Shown: positions 8,402 to 17,355 of the stretch, one piece after another
Position numbering within the stretch: position 1 is the first letter of the stretch
How the letters are laid out: every line of letters begins with the position of its first letter
Source of the DNA: JBALVT01 sp045110675
GTDB lineage: Bacteria; Pseudomonadota; Gammaproteobacteria; Pseudomonadales; Halieaceae
DNA: 64,000 nt
Assembly: GCA_045110675.1 (NCBI GenBank)
Contig: JBGCGJ010000044.1
Span: 29,801 to 93,800 of the forward strand
Reading direction: 5' to 3'
Translations under genes and position numbers: made by a program
The notes under the pieces: generated by a model
Databases searched by the model: none
The model's input: only the letters and a program-made list of their open reading frames with translations
What the model was told of the DNA's origin: nothing

Positions 8402-9801
8402 TGTCATCAAAAGATGTCCTGAAGCAATTCAACGAACATTTGTTACACCCCTGGTCGGATCTTCCGAGTCTCGGGGAAGACGAAACTACCTCAGTGATTG
8501 TAAAAGGAGAGGGCGCTTACATCTTTGACGACAAAGGTCAAAAGCTGCTCGATGGCCCTGCGGGAATGTGGTGCATGCAGACTGGATATGGGCGTAGGGA
8601 GATCGCCGATGCTGTTGCCCAGCAAATTATGACTCTTGGCTACGCCTCTGGTTTCTCTGTGCTCAATTCTCCGGAAGCCGAACTTGCACAGCGGATAGCG
8701 TCTGAAACACCCGGTGATCTGAATCGAATATTTTTTACCACCGGTGGTTCTACTGCTGTGGATTCTGCATTGCGCCTGTGCCAGTTAGCGAACAATATAA
8801 AGGGTTGCCCTCACCGTAAGCACATTTTATCCAGGGAGCGCGCCTACCACGGCAGCACTTTTTTGGCCGCTTCAATAACCGGTAAAGAACGCGATAAAAC
8901 GGCGATGGATACCCTGCAGGATAACGTCCATTTTCTTGGTGCTCCCTGTCACTACTCATTTGGTCAAGGGCTTAGCGAAAGTGATTTCTGTGACCAATTG
9001 GTGGACGAACTCGAGCAAAAAATTCTGCAATTGGGACCTGACAATGTGATGTGTTTTATTGCAGAACCCGTGTTGGGCTCTGGTGGTGTCATTGTCCCCC
9101 CGGCGAATTACAACCGTCGCTGTTGGGAAGTGGTTAAAAAATACGGCATTGTGTACATCGCCGATGAAGTCGTTACCGCCTTTGGTCGACTGGGGCATTG
9201 GTTTTCCTCTGAAGCGGTTTATGGAGTGGTTCCCGATATTATTACTTTTGCCAAGGGGGTTACCTCGGGTTATTTACCCTTGGGTGGCTATGCGGTATCC
9301 GATGCATTTATGGCACAGATAAGCGGCGACAACGCCAGGGGCAATTTGTATTCCAACGGTTATACCTGGGGTGGCAATCCAGTTTCCTGTGCGGCAGCGC
9401 TCGCCAGTTGGGATATTATCGAGTCGGAAGGGCTTCTAGCTCATGTCCGCGACCTGGCCCCTTACTTTCAGGAACAGTTGCAAACACTGCGCAGCTGCCC
9501 ATTGGTCGGTGATGTGCGCGGCACCGGTATGATGGCGGCGGTGGAGATGCGAATTGCCGCTAAGGACAGCGTTGAGTTATTGGAAAAAGATTATGCGGTG
9601 GGCGCTTTAGTGGATCATCACTGCCATGAATTTGGATTGTTGGTTCGGCCCTTGATTAATGTCTGCATTTTGTCGCCACCGTTGATAATCACTCGCGGGC
9701 AGGTTGACGAGCTGGTTGAGGCCCTGCGAAAGGGTTTAGAAAAAGCGCTGGAAGAATTGCGAGAGCAAGGTATTTGGCAAGATTCTGCAGCCCCTAACTG
9801 A
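8401..9801 (+). CDS. Class III PLP-dependent aminotransferase (omega-amino acid type), copy 1
   Basis: 466 residues from the ATG at 8401, which shares one base with the stop of the Rieske gene. Fold-type I class III features are visible: FFTTGGSTAVDSALRLC, the cofactor Asp in YIADEVVTAFGRLGHW, and the Schiff-base lysine in ITFAKGVTSGYLPLGG. Family members move the terminal amino group of beta-alanine, GABA, putrescine or similar amines to pyruvate or 2-oxoglutarate. In this cluster it could deaminate the amine itself or the omega-amino acid left after gamma-glutamyl removal. Its 3' end overlaps the convergent TetR-GNAT gene by 8 bases. Confidence 0.88.
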   Translation: MSSKDVLKQFNEHLLHPWSDLPSLGEDETTSVIVKGEGAYIFDDKGQKLLDGPAGMWCMQTGYGRREIADAVAQQIMTLGYASGFSVLNSPEAELAQRIASETPGDLNRIFFTTGGSTAVDSALRLCQLANNIKGCPHRKHILSRERAYHGSTFLAASITGKERDKTAMDTLQDNVHFLGAPCHYSFGQGLSESDFCDQLVDELEQKILQLGPDNVMCFIAEPVLGSGGVIVPPANYNRRCWEVVKKYGIVYIADEVVTAFGRLGHWFSSEAVYGVVPDIITFAKGVTSGYLPLGGYAVSDAFMAQISGDNARGNLYSNGYTWGGNPVSCAAALASWDIIESEGLLAHVRDLAPYFQEQLQTLRSCPLVGDVRGTGMMAAVEMRIAAKDSVELLEKDYAVGALVDHHCHEFGLLVRPLINVCILSPPLIITRGQVDELVEALRKGLEKALEELREQGIWQDSAAPN

Positions 9802-10918
9802 TCTCAAGGGAATACTGGTAGAAGTCAAGGTCCTTTTTGTAGCCCAGTTCTTCGAACAGCGATTGTGCGCCAAAGTTGTCCACCGCAGTGTCTAATTCTA
9901 TGCGGCAAGCCCCTAGTTTTTTAGCGTATTTTTTTGCCTGCTGAAGCAACTCATGACCAATTCCTCTGCCTCTATAATGATTGTCCACATAGAGATCGTT
10001 TAGCGTCAGAAAGGATCTCGTTTCTAAAGAGCACCGGTTGGTGTATAGCTGCATAAAGCCTACCGCTTTGTCGTTCTCATTCATGGCCAAGAAAATGGCG
10101 CTGTTGTCTTGCTTCATATTTTTGCTGAGAAAGCGTTTTGACTGTTTTGTATTCGCCGTCTTTCCGCGAAATTGCCGGTACAAGTCGAACAATTCGTTGG
10201 CAACCGTCAGGTGTTCAGGGCCCGCGCGCGCAATCGTCAGAGTGCCTTCTTTTCTCGACAAACCATTTTTGGCTGCGGAGGGTGCTTTTGGCATTTCGAA
10301 ACACCAGGGAAACACACTTGCAAGAAAGGACAGGTAGACATGTCTTGCGTCCTCGCGATCATAATTCTCTCCAGCGTATAATATTTCCTGCCAGATCTCG
10401 TCGATTAAACCCTGATTTGCATTGGCCATCGCCCGAGCGCTCATGGATTCCTGTTTACCCCCTTTACTGATTATCTGCTCGCACAGGTGACGAGTTATCT
10501 GAAAGTTCTTATGATCTTGCTCGCCACAGATTTTTTGATAATCCTCGCGCGCTCGTGCTTCTGAAGAAAACGCATACCAAACAGCCATTTTTTTTGGCTC
10601 GGTGATTTCCGGGTTTAGTGAAGCGTCAAAAATGGCCAATAACTTATCGGCCGGATCTTCTCCGGCCAGGATCAGAGCTTGATCAATGGACTCTTGCAGT
10701 TCCCGGGTCAGGAAGGCAAGTGTTTCCAACAGCAGGGCCTCTTTGCTGTCGAAGTGGAAGTTCACTGAGCCCGCTGTTAAACCCGCGATCTTGGCGATTT
10801 TCGCCAGGGTAAGTTTGAACAGGCCGTACTCTGAAATTGCTGTGATAGTGGCGTCGATTAGAAGTCGACGCCTTTCGCTCTGAATTGACTCGCTCACCGT
10901 GGGGCCAGGTTCACTCAT
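9794..10918 (-). CDS. TetR-family regulator fused to a C-terminal GNAT acetyltransferase
   Basis: 374 residues. The first 200 are a BetI-like TetR protein: helix-turn-helix at about 18-65 (AKIAGLTAGSVNFHFDSKE) and an effector domain with MAVWYAFSSEARAREDY, like the regulator at 293-955. After a linker near residue 215, the last 150 residues form a GNAT domain: LTIARAGPEHLTVANELFDL, the acetyl-CoA loop YRGRGIGHELL and an Asn/Tyr-rich end (NFGAQSLFEELGYKK). Fusions of this kind are uncommon. The acetyltransferase might inactivate an amine inducer or report acetyl-CoA level; both are guesses. The ATG at 10918 has GGAG upstream, and a palindrome 66 bases further up suggests autoregulation. Confidence 0.85.
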   Translation of the reverse strand: MSEPGPTVSESIQSERRRLLIDATITAISEYGLFKLTLAKIAKIAGLTAGSVNFHFDSKEALLLETLAFLTRELQESIDQALILAGEDPADKLLAIFDASLNPEITEPKKMAVWYAFSSEARAREDYQKICGEQDHKNFQITRHLCEQIISKGGKQESMSARAMANANQGLIDEIWQEILYAGENYDREDARHVYLSFLASVFPWCFEMPKAPSAAKNGLSRKEGTLTIARAGPEHLTVANELFDLYRQFRGKTANTKQSKRFLSKNMKQDNSAIFLAMNENDKAVGFMQLYTNRCSLETRSFLTLNDLYVDNHYRGRGIGHELLQQAKKYAKKLGACRIELDTAVDNFGAQSLFEELGYKKDLDFYQYSLEIS

Positions 10919-10983
10919 GCTGTGATCTCCGGGTCTGTCTCTTCATGTCAGTTTGCTCTGGCTATCATCTTGTCTTGCTGTCA

Positions 10984-10999
10984 TTATATACTCATATAA
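10984..10999. promoter_or_regulatory. Palindromic operator candidate between the TetR-GNAT gene and the PuuB-like gene
   Basis: TTATATACTCATATAA has 6-base arms around a 4-base centre. It lies 66 bases upstream of the TetR-GNAT start and about 98 bases upstream of the divergent oxidase at 11098. On the reverse strand it matches 13 of 16 bases of the site at 7064-7079. It is the best candidate binding site of the TetR-GNAT protein. Confidence 0.55.
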
Positions 11000-11097
11000 A
11001 TTATTAAACACTGATACAAACTACTCGAGAGTTGGCCCTAAACCTCTGTGTTGGCAGAGTTTTCGCGCCGCTTAGCTGGCCACGCTATGACCACACT

Positions 11098-12378
11098 ATG
11101 ACAACACCAGAACCTCACTGCCCATCCTATTATGCAGCGACGTGTAACGATCACAGTGAGTACGAGGCATTGGTCGGTGACACGACAGCGGATGTCTGTG
11201 TTGTCGGCGCCGGCTTCACTGGTATCGCAGCAGCGTTGACCCTCGCTGAGCGGGGATACCGCGTCACGGTGCTGGAGCAAAATCGTGTTGCCTGGGGCGC
11301 TTCCGGTCGCAATGGCGGGCAAATGATCGGCGGCACAAGCGGTGAGGAAGTACTGCTTAAACATTGGGGCGAATCCTATACAAAAAAACTGTTGGAGCTG
11401 GGATTTCGCGGCCATGAGATTATCGAAGAGCGGGTTGAGAAGTACGCGATAGATTGCGACCTGAAGTATGGCTATATAGACGTTGCACTCAAAGCCCGCC
11501 AGCTTAATGACCAGTACCAATGGTATGAAACGTTTTGTCAGCACGGTATGGCTGATCACGTGCGGTTGGTAAACAAAGCTGAAATGACCTCAGTCCTGGG
11601 TACCACCAGTTACCACGGAGGCCTAATCAATAACCGCAATGGTCACCTACATCCACTCAATTTGTGCATGGGGGAGGCGCGCGCCGCCGCCAGTCTAGGA
11701 GTGACAATACATGAAGGCACTCATGTCAGTAATATTGTGCATGGCAAGAAGGCTGTTGTGGTAACCAGTACTGGAAAAGTTACCGCTGACTTTGTTGTGT
11801 TAGCGGGCAATGCCTATCATCACCTTGAACAGAAATCACTCTCGGGGCTGGTGTTCCCAGCGGGTAGTTACATATTGGCAACCGAGCCACTGTCTGATGA
11901 GGAAGTAGCAGACTTGAACCCACAGGATCTGGCAGTGTGCGACCAGAACGAAGTGTTAGATTATTACCGGCTATCAGCTGACAAGCGTATGTTATTCGGG
12001 GGTCGATGTAACTATTCTGGCAGGGTGCCGCGCAATATCGCCAAGACTATGTTCCCGCGAATGATGCGTATTTACCCTCAACTGGCGAGCAAGAAAGTCG
12101 ATTACGCCTGGGGTGGAAATATAGGCATTGTGGTGAATCGAGTGCCGGTGTTGGGCAGGGTTGCGGACAACGTTTTTTATTCCATGGGATACAGTGGCCA
12201 CGGTGTGGGTACTACACACCTCTGTGGCGAGATTATGGCGGATACTATTGCTGGTACGTACGAAAAGTTTGATATTTTTGCTAAAGTATCTCACCGTAGA
12301 ATTCCACTGGGAACATCCTTTGGCTCGCAGATGGTCGCGCTTGGAATGCTGTATTATCGATTGAAAGACTTGTTGTAA
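11098..12378 (+). CDS. PuuB-like gamma-glutamyl-amine oxidase (FAD-dependent, DAO family)
   Basis: 426 residues. The D-amino-acid-oxidase-type FAD fold begins at about residue 31 with CVVGAGFTGIAAALTLAERG, followed by WGASGRNGGQMIGG and the C-terminal FAD segment YSMGYSGHGVGTTHLCGE. The N-terminus MTTPEPHCPSYYAATC aligns by eye with the SYYAA start of E. coli PuuB, so I choose the ATG at 11098 over an upstream frame extension to 11032. PuuB oxidises gamma-glutamylputrescine to the aldehyde with release of ammonia and peroxide. No PuuC or PuuD homologue is in the window. It starts a second transcription unit with purU and the aminotransferase. Confidence 0.87.
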   Translation: MTTPEPHCPSYYAATCNDHSEYEALVGDTTADVCVVGAGFTGIAAALTLAERGYRVTVLEQNRVAWGASGRNGGQMIGGTSGEEVLLKHWGESYTKKLLELGFRGHEIIEERVEKYAIDCDLKYGYIDVALKARQLNDQYQWYETFCQHGMADHVRLVNKAEMTSVLGTTSYHGGLINNRNGHLHPLNLCMGEARAAASLGVTIHEGTHVSNIVHGKKAVVVTSTGKVTADFVVLAGNAYHHLEQKSLSGLVFPAGSYILATEPLSDEEVADLNPQDLAVCDQNEVLDYYRLSADKRMLFGGRCNYSGRVPRNIAKTMFPRMMRIYPQLASKKVDYAWGGNIGIVVNRVPVLGRVADNVFYSMGYSGHGVGTTHLCGEIMADTIAGTYEKFDIFAKVSHRRIPLGTSFGSQMVALGMLYYRLKDLL

Positions 12379-12431
12379 TAAATTTTATAATCACTGTATT
12401 GTCTCGCGAGACAAACTATTGGATAAACGCT

Positions 12432-13301
12432 ATGAGTAGTGAGCAAGAATCTTCTACATGTACCCTGGTCGTATCATGCCCCGATGCTGTGGGTATTGTT
12501 GCCGCTGTCGCCAATTTTGTCGCCGACCACACCGGTTCTCTGGTTGAGTCAAATCACCATACTGATGTCGATTGTGGTTGGTTTTACATGAGGAATGTTA
12601 TCGATAAGAGTTCGCTAGCTGTTGATCTTGAACAGTTTCGTAACGAGTTTGAAGCACTCGCGGAAAAATTTGAAATGCAATGGTATTTGAGAGACAACGC
12701 CAAGTTGCAAAAAGTGGTGTTGCTGGCGAGCCATGCATCCCACTGCCTGGCCGACCTCTTGTATCGTTGGAAGGCAAATGAGTTGGCGTGTGATATTCCC
12801 TGTGTTGTTTCCAATCATGAAAATTTACGGGGTATGGTCGAATGGCACGGCATTCCGTTTCACTACGTGCCGGTACCCAAAGAAGACAAGGCTGAAGCTT
12901 TCGCGAAGGTGAACGAAATCGTCGCTCGTCACGATGCCGACTGTGTGGTGCTCGCGCGCTATATGCAAATTATTCCCCCCGAGTTATGCGAAGCTTACGC
13001 GGGTCGGTTGATCAACATACACCACAGCTTTTTACCTTCTTTCATCGGCGCGAACCCGTATCAGAAAGCCTATGATCGCGGTGTTAAGCTCATCGGCGCT
13101 ACCAGTCACTATGTGACTCAGGATCTCGATGAGGGGCCGATTATTGAACAGGACGTGATCCGCGTAAATCATACCTGTAGCCGCGATGATATGGTCCGGC
13201 TCGGGCGCGATGTTGAAAAATCCGTACTGGCTCGGGCATTGCGATATCACCTGGAAGATCGTGTCATTGTTCGAGATAACAAGACGGTGGTTTTTCTCTA
13301 G
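12432..13301 (+). CDS. purU: Formyltetrahydrofolate deformylase
   Basis: 289 residues from the ATG at 12432. An N-terminal ACT domain (CTLVVSCPDAVGIVAAVANF) is followed by a formyltransferase-fold catalytic domain with INIHHSFLPSFIGANPYQKA and GATSHYVTQDLDEGPIIEQD, the Asn-His-Asp active-site region of PurU. PurU hydrolyses 10-formyl-tetrahydrofolate to formate and free tetrahydrofolate. Its usual job is balancing the folate pool, but copies also occur inside demethylation clusters where C1 units must be cleared. Here it fits with the GcvT-like gene and the Rieske oxygenase. Its stop shares a base with the next start. Confidence 0.93.
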   Translation: MSSEQESSTCTLVVSCPDAVGIVAAVANFVADHTGSLVESNHHTDVDCGWFYMRNVIDKSSLAVDLEQFRNEFEALAEKFEMQWYLRDNAKLQKVVLLASHASHCLADLLYRWKANELACDIPCVVSNHENLRGMVEWHGIPFHYVPVPKEDKAEAFAKVNEIVARHDADCVVLARYMQIIPPELCEAYAGRLINIHHSFLPSFIGANPYQKAYDRGVKLIGATSHYVTQDLDEGPIIEQDVIRVNHTCSRDDMVRLGRDVEKSVLARALRYHLEDRVIVRDNKTVVFL

Positions 13302-14701
13302 TGTCCGATCCCGCTGGAGGTAGCGCTACTAAAGACCTGCTCATGCGCGGTTTGCCGCACCTGCGCGATGGTTTGCGCTACGAACGCCAGGCTCGCAAGA
13401 GTGCCGACAAAGGTTTCACTGCTCCAAGGCAGCTGATAGTTGATCGAGCTGAAGGGGATTTCGTCTGGGATCTCGAGGGAAAGCGGTATATCGATTTTCA
13501 AAATGGCTGGGCGACCAATCCACTGGGCAACTGCCATCCGGAAATCATAGAGGCTGTTCATCAGGCTCACAGCCGCTACGGCTATCATTGGGAACATCCA
13601 CTGCGTATTCCTCTCGCTGAAAAGTTGGCGGATATCATGCCCAATAATGCGCTGCCACGTTTCAGTTTTGAGGTGTCGGGCACAGAGGCTGCCGAATCGG
13701 CCATTCACCTCGCCCTTTGCCATAAACAGCGGCGTTATATTATTAGTTTCACCTCCTCTTTTCACGGCGAAGGTTTGGGCACCAAAATGGTCAGTGCCTA
13801 CGACAGTGGCAAAAACTTATACATGGAGGGTTGGGCAGGCGGTGTTATCAAGGCGCCGTATCCCTACTCAGAGAATATACCGGCCGGCATGACGCAGGAT
13901 CAGTATGTGGAATACTGTTTGTGGTATCTGGAGAAACATATTCCCGACTACCTCGTCCCTGCGGAAAACATTGCCGCCGTGCTCATTGAACCGGGTTTGG
14001 CCGAGGGTGGCAATTGGATTCCCAGCGTCGACTTTCTTCAGGGAATTCGCGCCCTGTGCGACCGCAATGATTGGTTAATGATCGCGGACGAGGTTTTAAC
14101 CGGTGTCGGTAGAACCGGCAAAATGTGGTCGGTAGAACACTATGATATCGTGCCCGATATCCTGGTGGCGGGTAAGAACCTTTCCGGTGGCATAGAACCC
14201 TGCGCGGGCGTTGCGACGACGGACGAAATCCTGGGCGACAACCCACGGGCATCCGGTGGCAGCACTTTTGCCGGTACACCCGCAGGTTGTGCTGCTGCGC
14301 TTAAAACACTGGAGATATTTGCAAGAGACAATATCGTCGAGAGTGCGAAGCACCTTGGAGAACAGGCTTTGTCGGCCATGAGTGGCTGGCAGGAGAAATA
14401 TGAGTTAGTCGGCGAGGTGCGAACTCTGGGTCTGCTCATGGGCGTCTCTTTCAAACACCCCCAGGCCGAGGGAGAAGATTTTCACGTTGCACGTTCAGTG
14501 CGAGATGAGATGCTCAAGCGGGGTGTGTGGGCCATCTGTGATCACGAGGCCCAGGTGAGAATGTATCCGGCGCTCAATATGGATCAAGCAACGTTGCTTG
14601 AAGGCTTGTCTATGCTGGAAGAATCCATAGCGCAGGTTGAAAAGAATGGCGTTACAGTGGGAGACTATCCAGCCATGCCCACAGGTAACGTTGGTTTCTG
14701 A
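13301..14701 (+). CDS. Class III PLP-dependent aminotransferase, copy 2
   Basis: 466 residues from a GTG at 13301 that overlaps the purU stop by one base (TAGTG). Class III features: FEVSGTEAAESAIHLAL, the cofactor Asp in LMIADEVLTGVGRTGKMW, and the Schiff-base lysine in ILVAGKNLSGGIEPCAG. It is only distantly like the copy at 8401, so the two probably use different amines or keto acids. The Gly-rich SGGSTFAGTPAGCAAALKT resembles the phosphate-binding loop of 4-aminobutyrate/acetylornithine-type enzymes. No terminator is visible after the stop. Confidence 0.87.
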   Translation: MSDPAGGSATKDLLMRGLPHLRDGLRYERQARKSADKGFTAPRQLIVDRAEGDFVWDLEGKRYIDFQNGWATNPLGNCHPEIIEAVHQAHSRYGYHWEHPLRIPLAEKLADIMPNNALPRFSFEVSGTEAAESAIHLALCHKQRRYIISFTSSFHGEGLGTKMVSAYDSGKNLYMEGWAGGVIKAPYPYSENIPAGMTQDQYVEYCLWYLEKHIPDYLVPAENIAAVLIEPGLAEGGNWIPSVDFLQGIRALCDRNDWLMIADEVLTGVGRTGKMWSVEHYDIVPDILVAGKNLSGGIEPCAGVATTDEILGDNPRASGGSTFAGTPAGCAAALKTLEIFARDNIVESAKHLGEQALSAMSGWQEKYELVGEVRTLGLLMGVSFKHPQAEGEDFHVARSVRDEMLKRGVWAICDHEAQVRMYPALNMDQATLLEGLSMLEESIAQVEKNGVTVGDYPAMPTGNVGF

Positions 14702-14733
14702 TCGATAATGACCGGCGCGACTGCCGTCTCTGA

Positions 14734-15843
14734 CTATAGGTCGACGAGTTTTACTACTTCGGTTTGCGGCGTAACCACTTCGCCTTCCACTAAAAAGAAT
14801 CGCCAGAACACCATTCCAAACAAATTATTTTCCGTATCAATCCAGTTGGGACGACGGGGGTCTTCGTTCGCCAGAATGATTTTGAAACTGCCATCATCTT
14901 CCAGGTAGGTCTGTTTCCTGTTCAGCGAAGCGATCCTATTCGAATAGTCATAGGTCTGTTGGAATCGATTCCATAGGCAGACATTGGCAAACCGGCATTC
15001 GGGCCATCGTCCAGTGATCACCAGGGCCTCGTCGCTATTAATAAAAAAAGGTGCCATGGAGTAGTGGGCATCTGCGGCTGAAAGTCCAAAGTCACCGGGT
15101 GGCTGGGGTGGTGGAAACTGATTGGGAGTCAAGGCCACAAACGGCGGCGGCTCGGTATTCGCCATGGGGGGCATTTCCAGCGTGCGGCTGCGCACAAAGT
15201 TGCATACCCTGTGTATTCCGGCCGCGACGCTATTGTCATCGGGTGGCATGGGTGTCTCGGTCTCGTCGAGACATTCAATGGTCATTCGAGGCTCCAGTAG
15301 CGGATCTTTTGCAGCGCTGTACTCTAACTCCCAGTAGTGCCGAGTAGTGACCCTCGAAGCGCCCTCGCTCATGGCCAGCCAATTGTTTTTGCGAGGTTCG
15401 CCTCCAAGATAAATGGTAAATCCGCCATCGGCGTCGGTCTCAATTTGAGTGTCGTTCAATACTCCCGCCGTCTTGTTCGCCATGCCGCCATTTTCAGCAC
15501 CTTCTTCAATGGTCATTGAAAAGTACGCTGCGCCGTTGTAATTGCCGCGAATAACATAGGAATACTTTGGGGACACAGGTGCATCAAAGTAGATTGCATC
15601 GCTGTTGTCACCCGTAAGTTTGCGGCTAGGTGTTACGATTCTTCGAAAATTGGGCGTGCGCGAATCCTGTTCGAAATTGCCAACCAGTCCGGCTTCCAGA
15701 ATGTGCATTAGCGCCCGATGTGAACCGGCGATATCCTCGGCGGAGCCCAGGTTCCATTCTTCGCTGGACCAACGCTCATCGACTTCTGTGAGAAGAGTAA
15801 TCAGCTCTTTTAGTGCGCTGCGGCTTTCAGATTGTATAGTCAT
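14734..15843 (-). CDS. DUF1214 domain-containing protein
   Basis: 369 residues, no signal peptide seen. The C-terminal half carries the DUF1214 pattern, ending in PNWIDTENNLFGMVFWRFF and TPQTEVVKLVDL; the middle has a beta-rich stretch with YSYVIRGNYNGAAYFSMTIE. DUF1214 proteins have no agreed biochemical activity and are often near steroid, lipid or sulfotransferase genes. Here the gene follows a sulfotransferase on the same strand with a 21-base gap, so the two are probably one operon. The start ATG at 15843 has AAGAGAG upstream. Confidence 0.8.
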   Translation of the reverse strand: MTIQSESRSALKELITLLTEVDERWSSEEWNLGSAEDIAGSHRALMHILEAGLVGNFEQDSRTPNFRRIVTPSRKLTGDNSDAIYFDAPVSPKYSYVIRGNYNGAAYFSMTIEEGAENGGMANKTAGVLNDTQIETDADGGFTIYLGGEPRKNNWLAMSEGASRVTTRHYWELEYSAAKDPLLEPRMTIECLDETETPMPPDDNSVAAGIHRVCNFVRSRTLEMPPMANTEPPPFVALTPNQFPPPQPPGDFGLSAADAHYSMAPFFINSDEALVITGRWPECRFANVCLWNRFQQTYDYSNRIASLNRKQTYLEDDGSFKIILANEDPRRPNWIDTENNLFGMVFWRFFLVEGEVVTPQTEVVKLVDL

Positions 15844-15864
15844 TTTCGATCTCTCTTGCGACCA

Positions 15865-17154
15865 TCATTTAGCGGTCAAATGTGGGTTTTTGGATTCGTA
15901 GGGAATGTTGTAGTGTCGCCGATAAAACGATAAGCGATCATCAACTTGTGAACTGCTCAGGCCAAAATCCTCTAGTCGGTATTTATGCTGGCCGTGTTTA
16001 TGTTGCTTGTTGCCGTCTACCCATTGTTGCATATCAGCTTTCGCTTGATCGCAAAAGTCGCGCTGGAGAAAATCGTAAATACCCGCCACCGCTTTCTGCC
16101 AGTCTTCCCCAATGTCGGCATATAGCACATCATACTGATTTTCTTGGGGAATCATTTCCTGACGTACTTGTTGGGTTTTTTTCAACATGCGTTCTGTTTT
16201 TTCCAGCCAATCCCGGCCGACTGCCTGAGGCGAAACCCTGTCGGTGTCACGTACGATGGAATTCCAGGTCATAGAGCAGGCGGAGCCGACTGCTTTCACC
16301 GGGTCCCTGTGGGAACACACTAGCTTGGCGTCCGGGAAAACGTGTATTAGAGAATCCAGATCCTGCATATGCTGAGGTGTTTTTAGCACCCAGGTTTTGT
16401 CCGGCGGATCTTTGCGAAACCAGGAGACCACTTTCAGCAGCGTGACCATATACTCGTAGGCATCGAGCTGACTGTGTATCATCAACCACTCCGCAAAGCT
16501 GGGTATTTTGGCCTGGATCTCGAACAACTGGCTGGAGAACCCATGCTGTATTAAGCCGACTTCTTCTTCGACTTCGTGAGCGCCCAATGGATGTACCGAG
16601 GCGATTTGCGGGCTCATGTACAGCACGGCCTTAAGACCTTCCTCTATGCTGGTGATCCTCGGGTCTGGCGTAGTCGTGAAACTGGCGGGCAGGGGAACCG
16701 GATTGACGCTTTCCCAGGCTTTGAGATGTAGAAATCTCTCGTCGGTCGCAAGAAGTCGGTGAAGTCGCGTTGTGCCTGAACGCGCGAGGCCTACGACCAC
16801 CACGGGCGCTTTAATTTCGCGTTGCAAAATTTCTGGATGACGGGTGATTAAATCGTGAACATACAGGCGATTTTTCAGTAATCGAACGATGGACATGCGA
16901 TTCATAAAACGGCCCAGAGGATTGAGTTCCGCCTCGTTTTCGAGTGAGTCCAATAGTAATCTCATCGGCTCCAAAAACCGCTCATCGCCAAACTCATTTA
17001 GGCCTGTTTGTTTGCGAGCCGCCGCCAACAGGCTGTCTTCATCCAGGCGAGTTTTTGCGAGATTCATGCTGTTCAGTGCTCTGACGGCGCCGTTAATCAC
17101 GCGGATGGGCAGGCGATGATACGATGTCGCTGGTGGCAGTGTGCTGGCGTCCAT
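15865..17154 (-). CDS. Sulfotransferase family protein (PAPS-dependent)
   Basis: 429 residues. The 5'-phosphosulfate loop is VVVGLARSGTTRLHRLLATD (about 120-138), and the 3'-phosphate motif is KLVCSHRDPVKAVGSACSM (about 280-298). These mark PAPS-dependent sulfotransferases of the Sulfotransfer_3 type, which pass sulfate to hydroxyl or amine groups. The preceding 100 residues are helical and have no signal peptide, so the protein should be cytoplasmic. It leads a two-gene unit with the DUF1214 gene. ATG at 17154 follows AGGACTTTC. The acceptor could be a lipid or sterol-like alcohol; this is inference from neighbours. Confidence 0.87.
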   Translation of the reverse strand: MDASTLPPATSYHRLPIRVINGAVRALNSMNLAKTRLDEDSLLAAARKQTGLNEFGDERFLEPMRLLLDSLENEAELNPLGRFMNRMSIVRLLKNRLYVHDLITRHPEILQREIKAPVVVVGLARSGTTRLHRLLATDERFLHLKAWESVNPVPLPASFTTTPDPRITSIEEGLKAVLYMSPQIASVHPLGAHEVEEEVGLIQHGFSSQLFEIQAKIPSFAEWLMIHSQLDAYEYMVTLLKVVSWFRKDPPDKTWVLKTPQHMQDLDSLIHVFPDAKLVCSHRDPVKAVGSACSMTWNSIVRDTDRVSPQAVGRDWLEKTERMLKKTQQVRQEMIPQENQYDVLYADIGEDWQKAVAGIYDFLQRDFCDQAKADMQQWVDGNKQHKHGQHKYRLEDFGLSSSQVDDRLSFYRRHYNIPYESKNPHLTAK

Positions 17155-17274
17155 GAAAGTCCTGAGAGGGCCGCTTGAGTTTTAGTTATACTGCCATCGG
17201 AATATTTCCGGGTATACAGATGAGATTGATAACAAGCCCTATTCGGTTCATTTATCTGGCATGGTCGGTACTTT

Positions 17275-17296
17275 GTATAGTTGGCGTATAGTTGGC
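17275..17296. repeat. Perfect tandem repeat of an 11-base unit
   Basis: GTATAGTTGGC occurs twice in a row, ending 59 bases before the ATG of the short-chain dehydrogenase. The 11-base period equals about one helical turn, so it could be a direct-repeat binding site, or a chance slippage duplication. Confidence 0.6.
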
Positions 17297-17355
17297 TGCC
17301 AAGTAGTATCGTTTAAATCATCATGCCAACGTGAATCAAAAAGGAATCAATAGAC

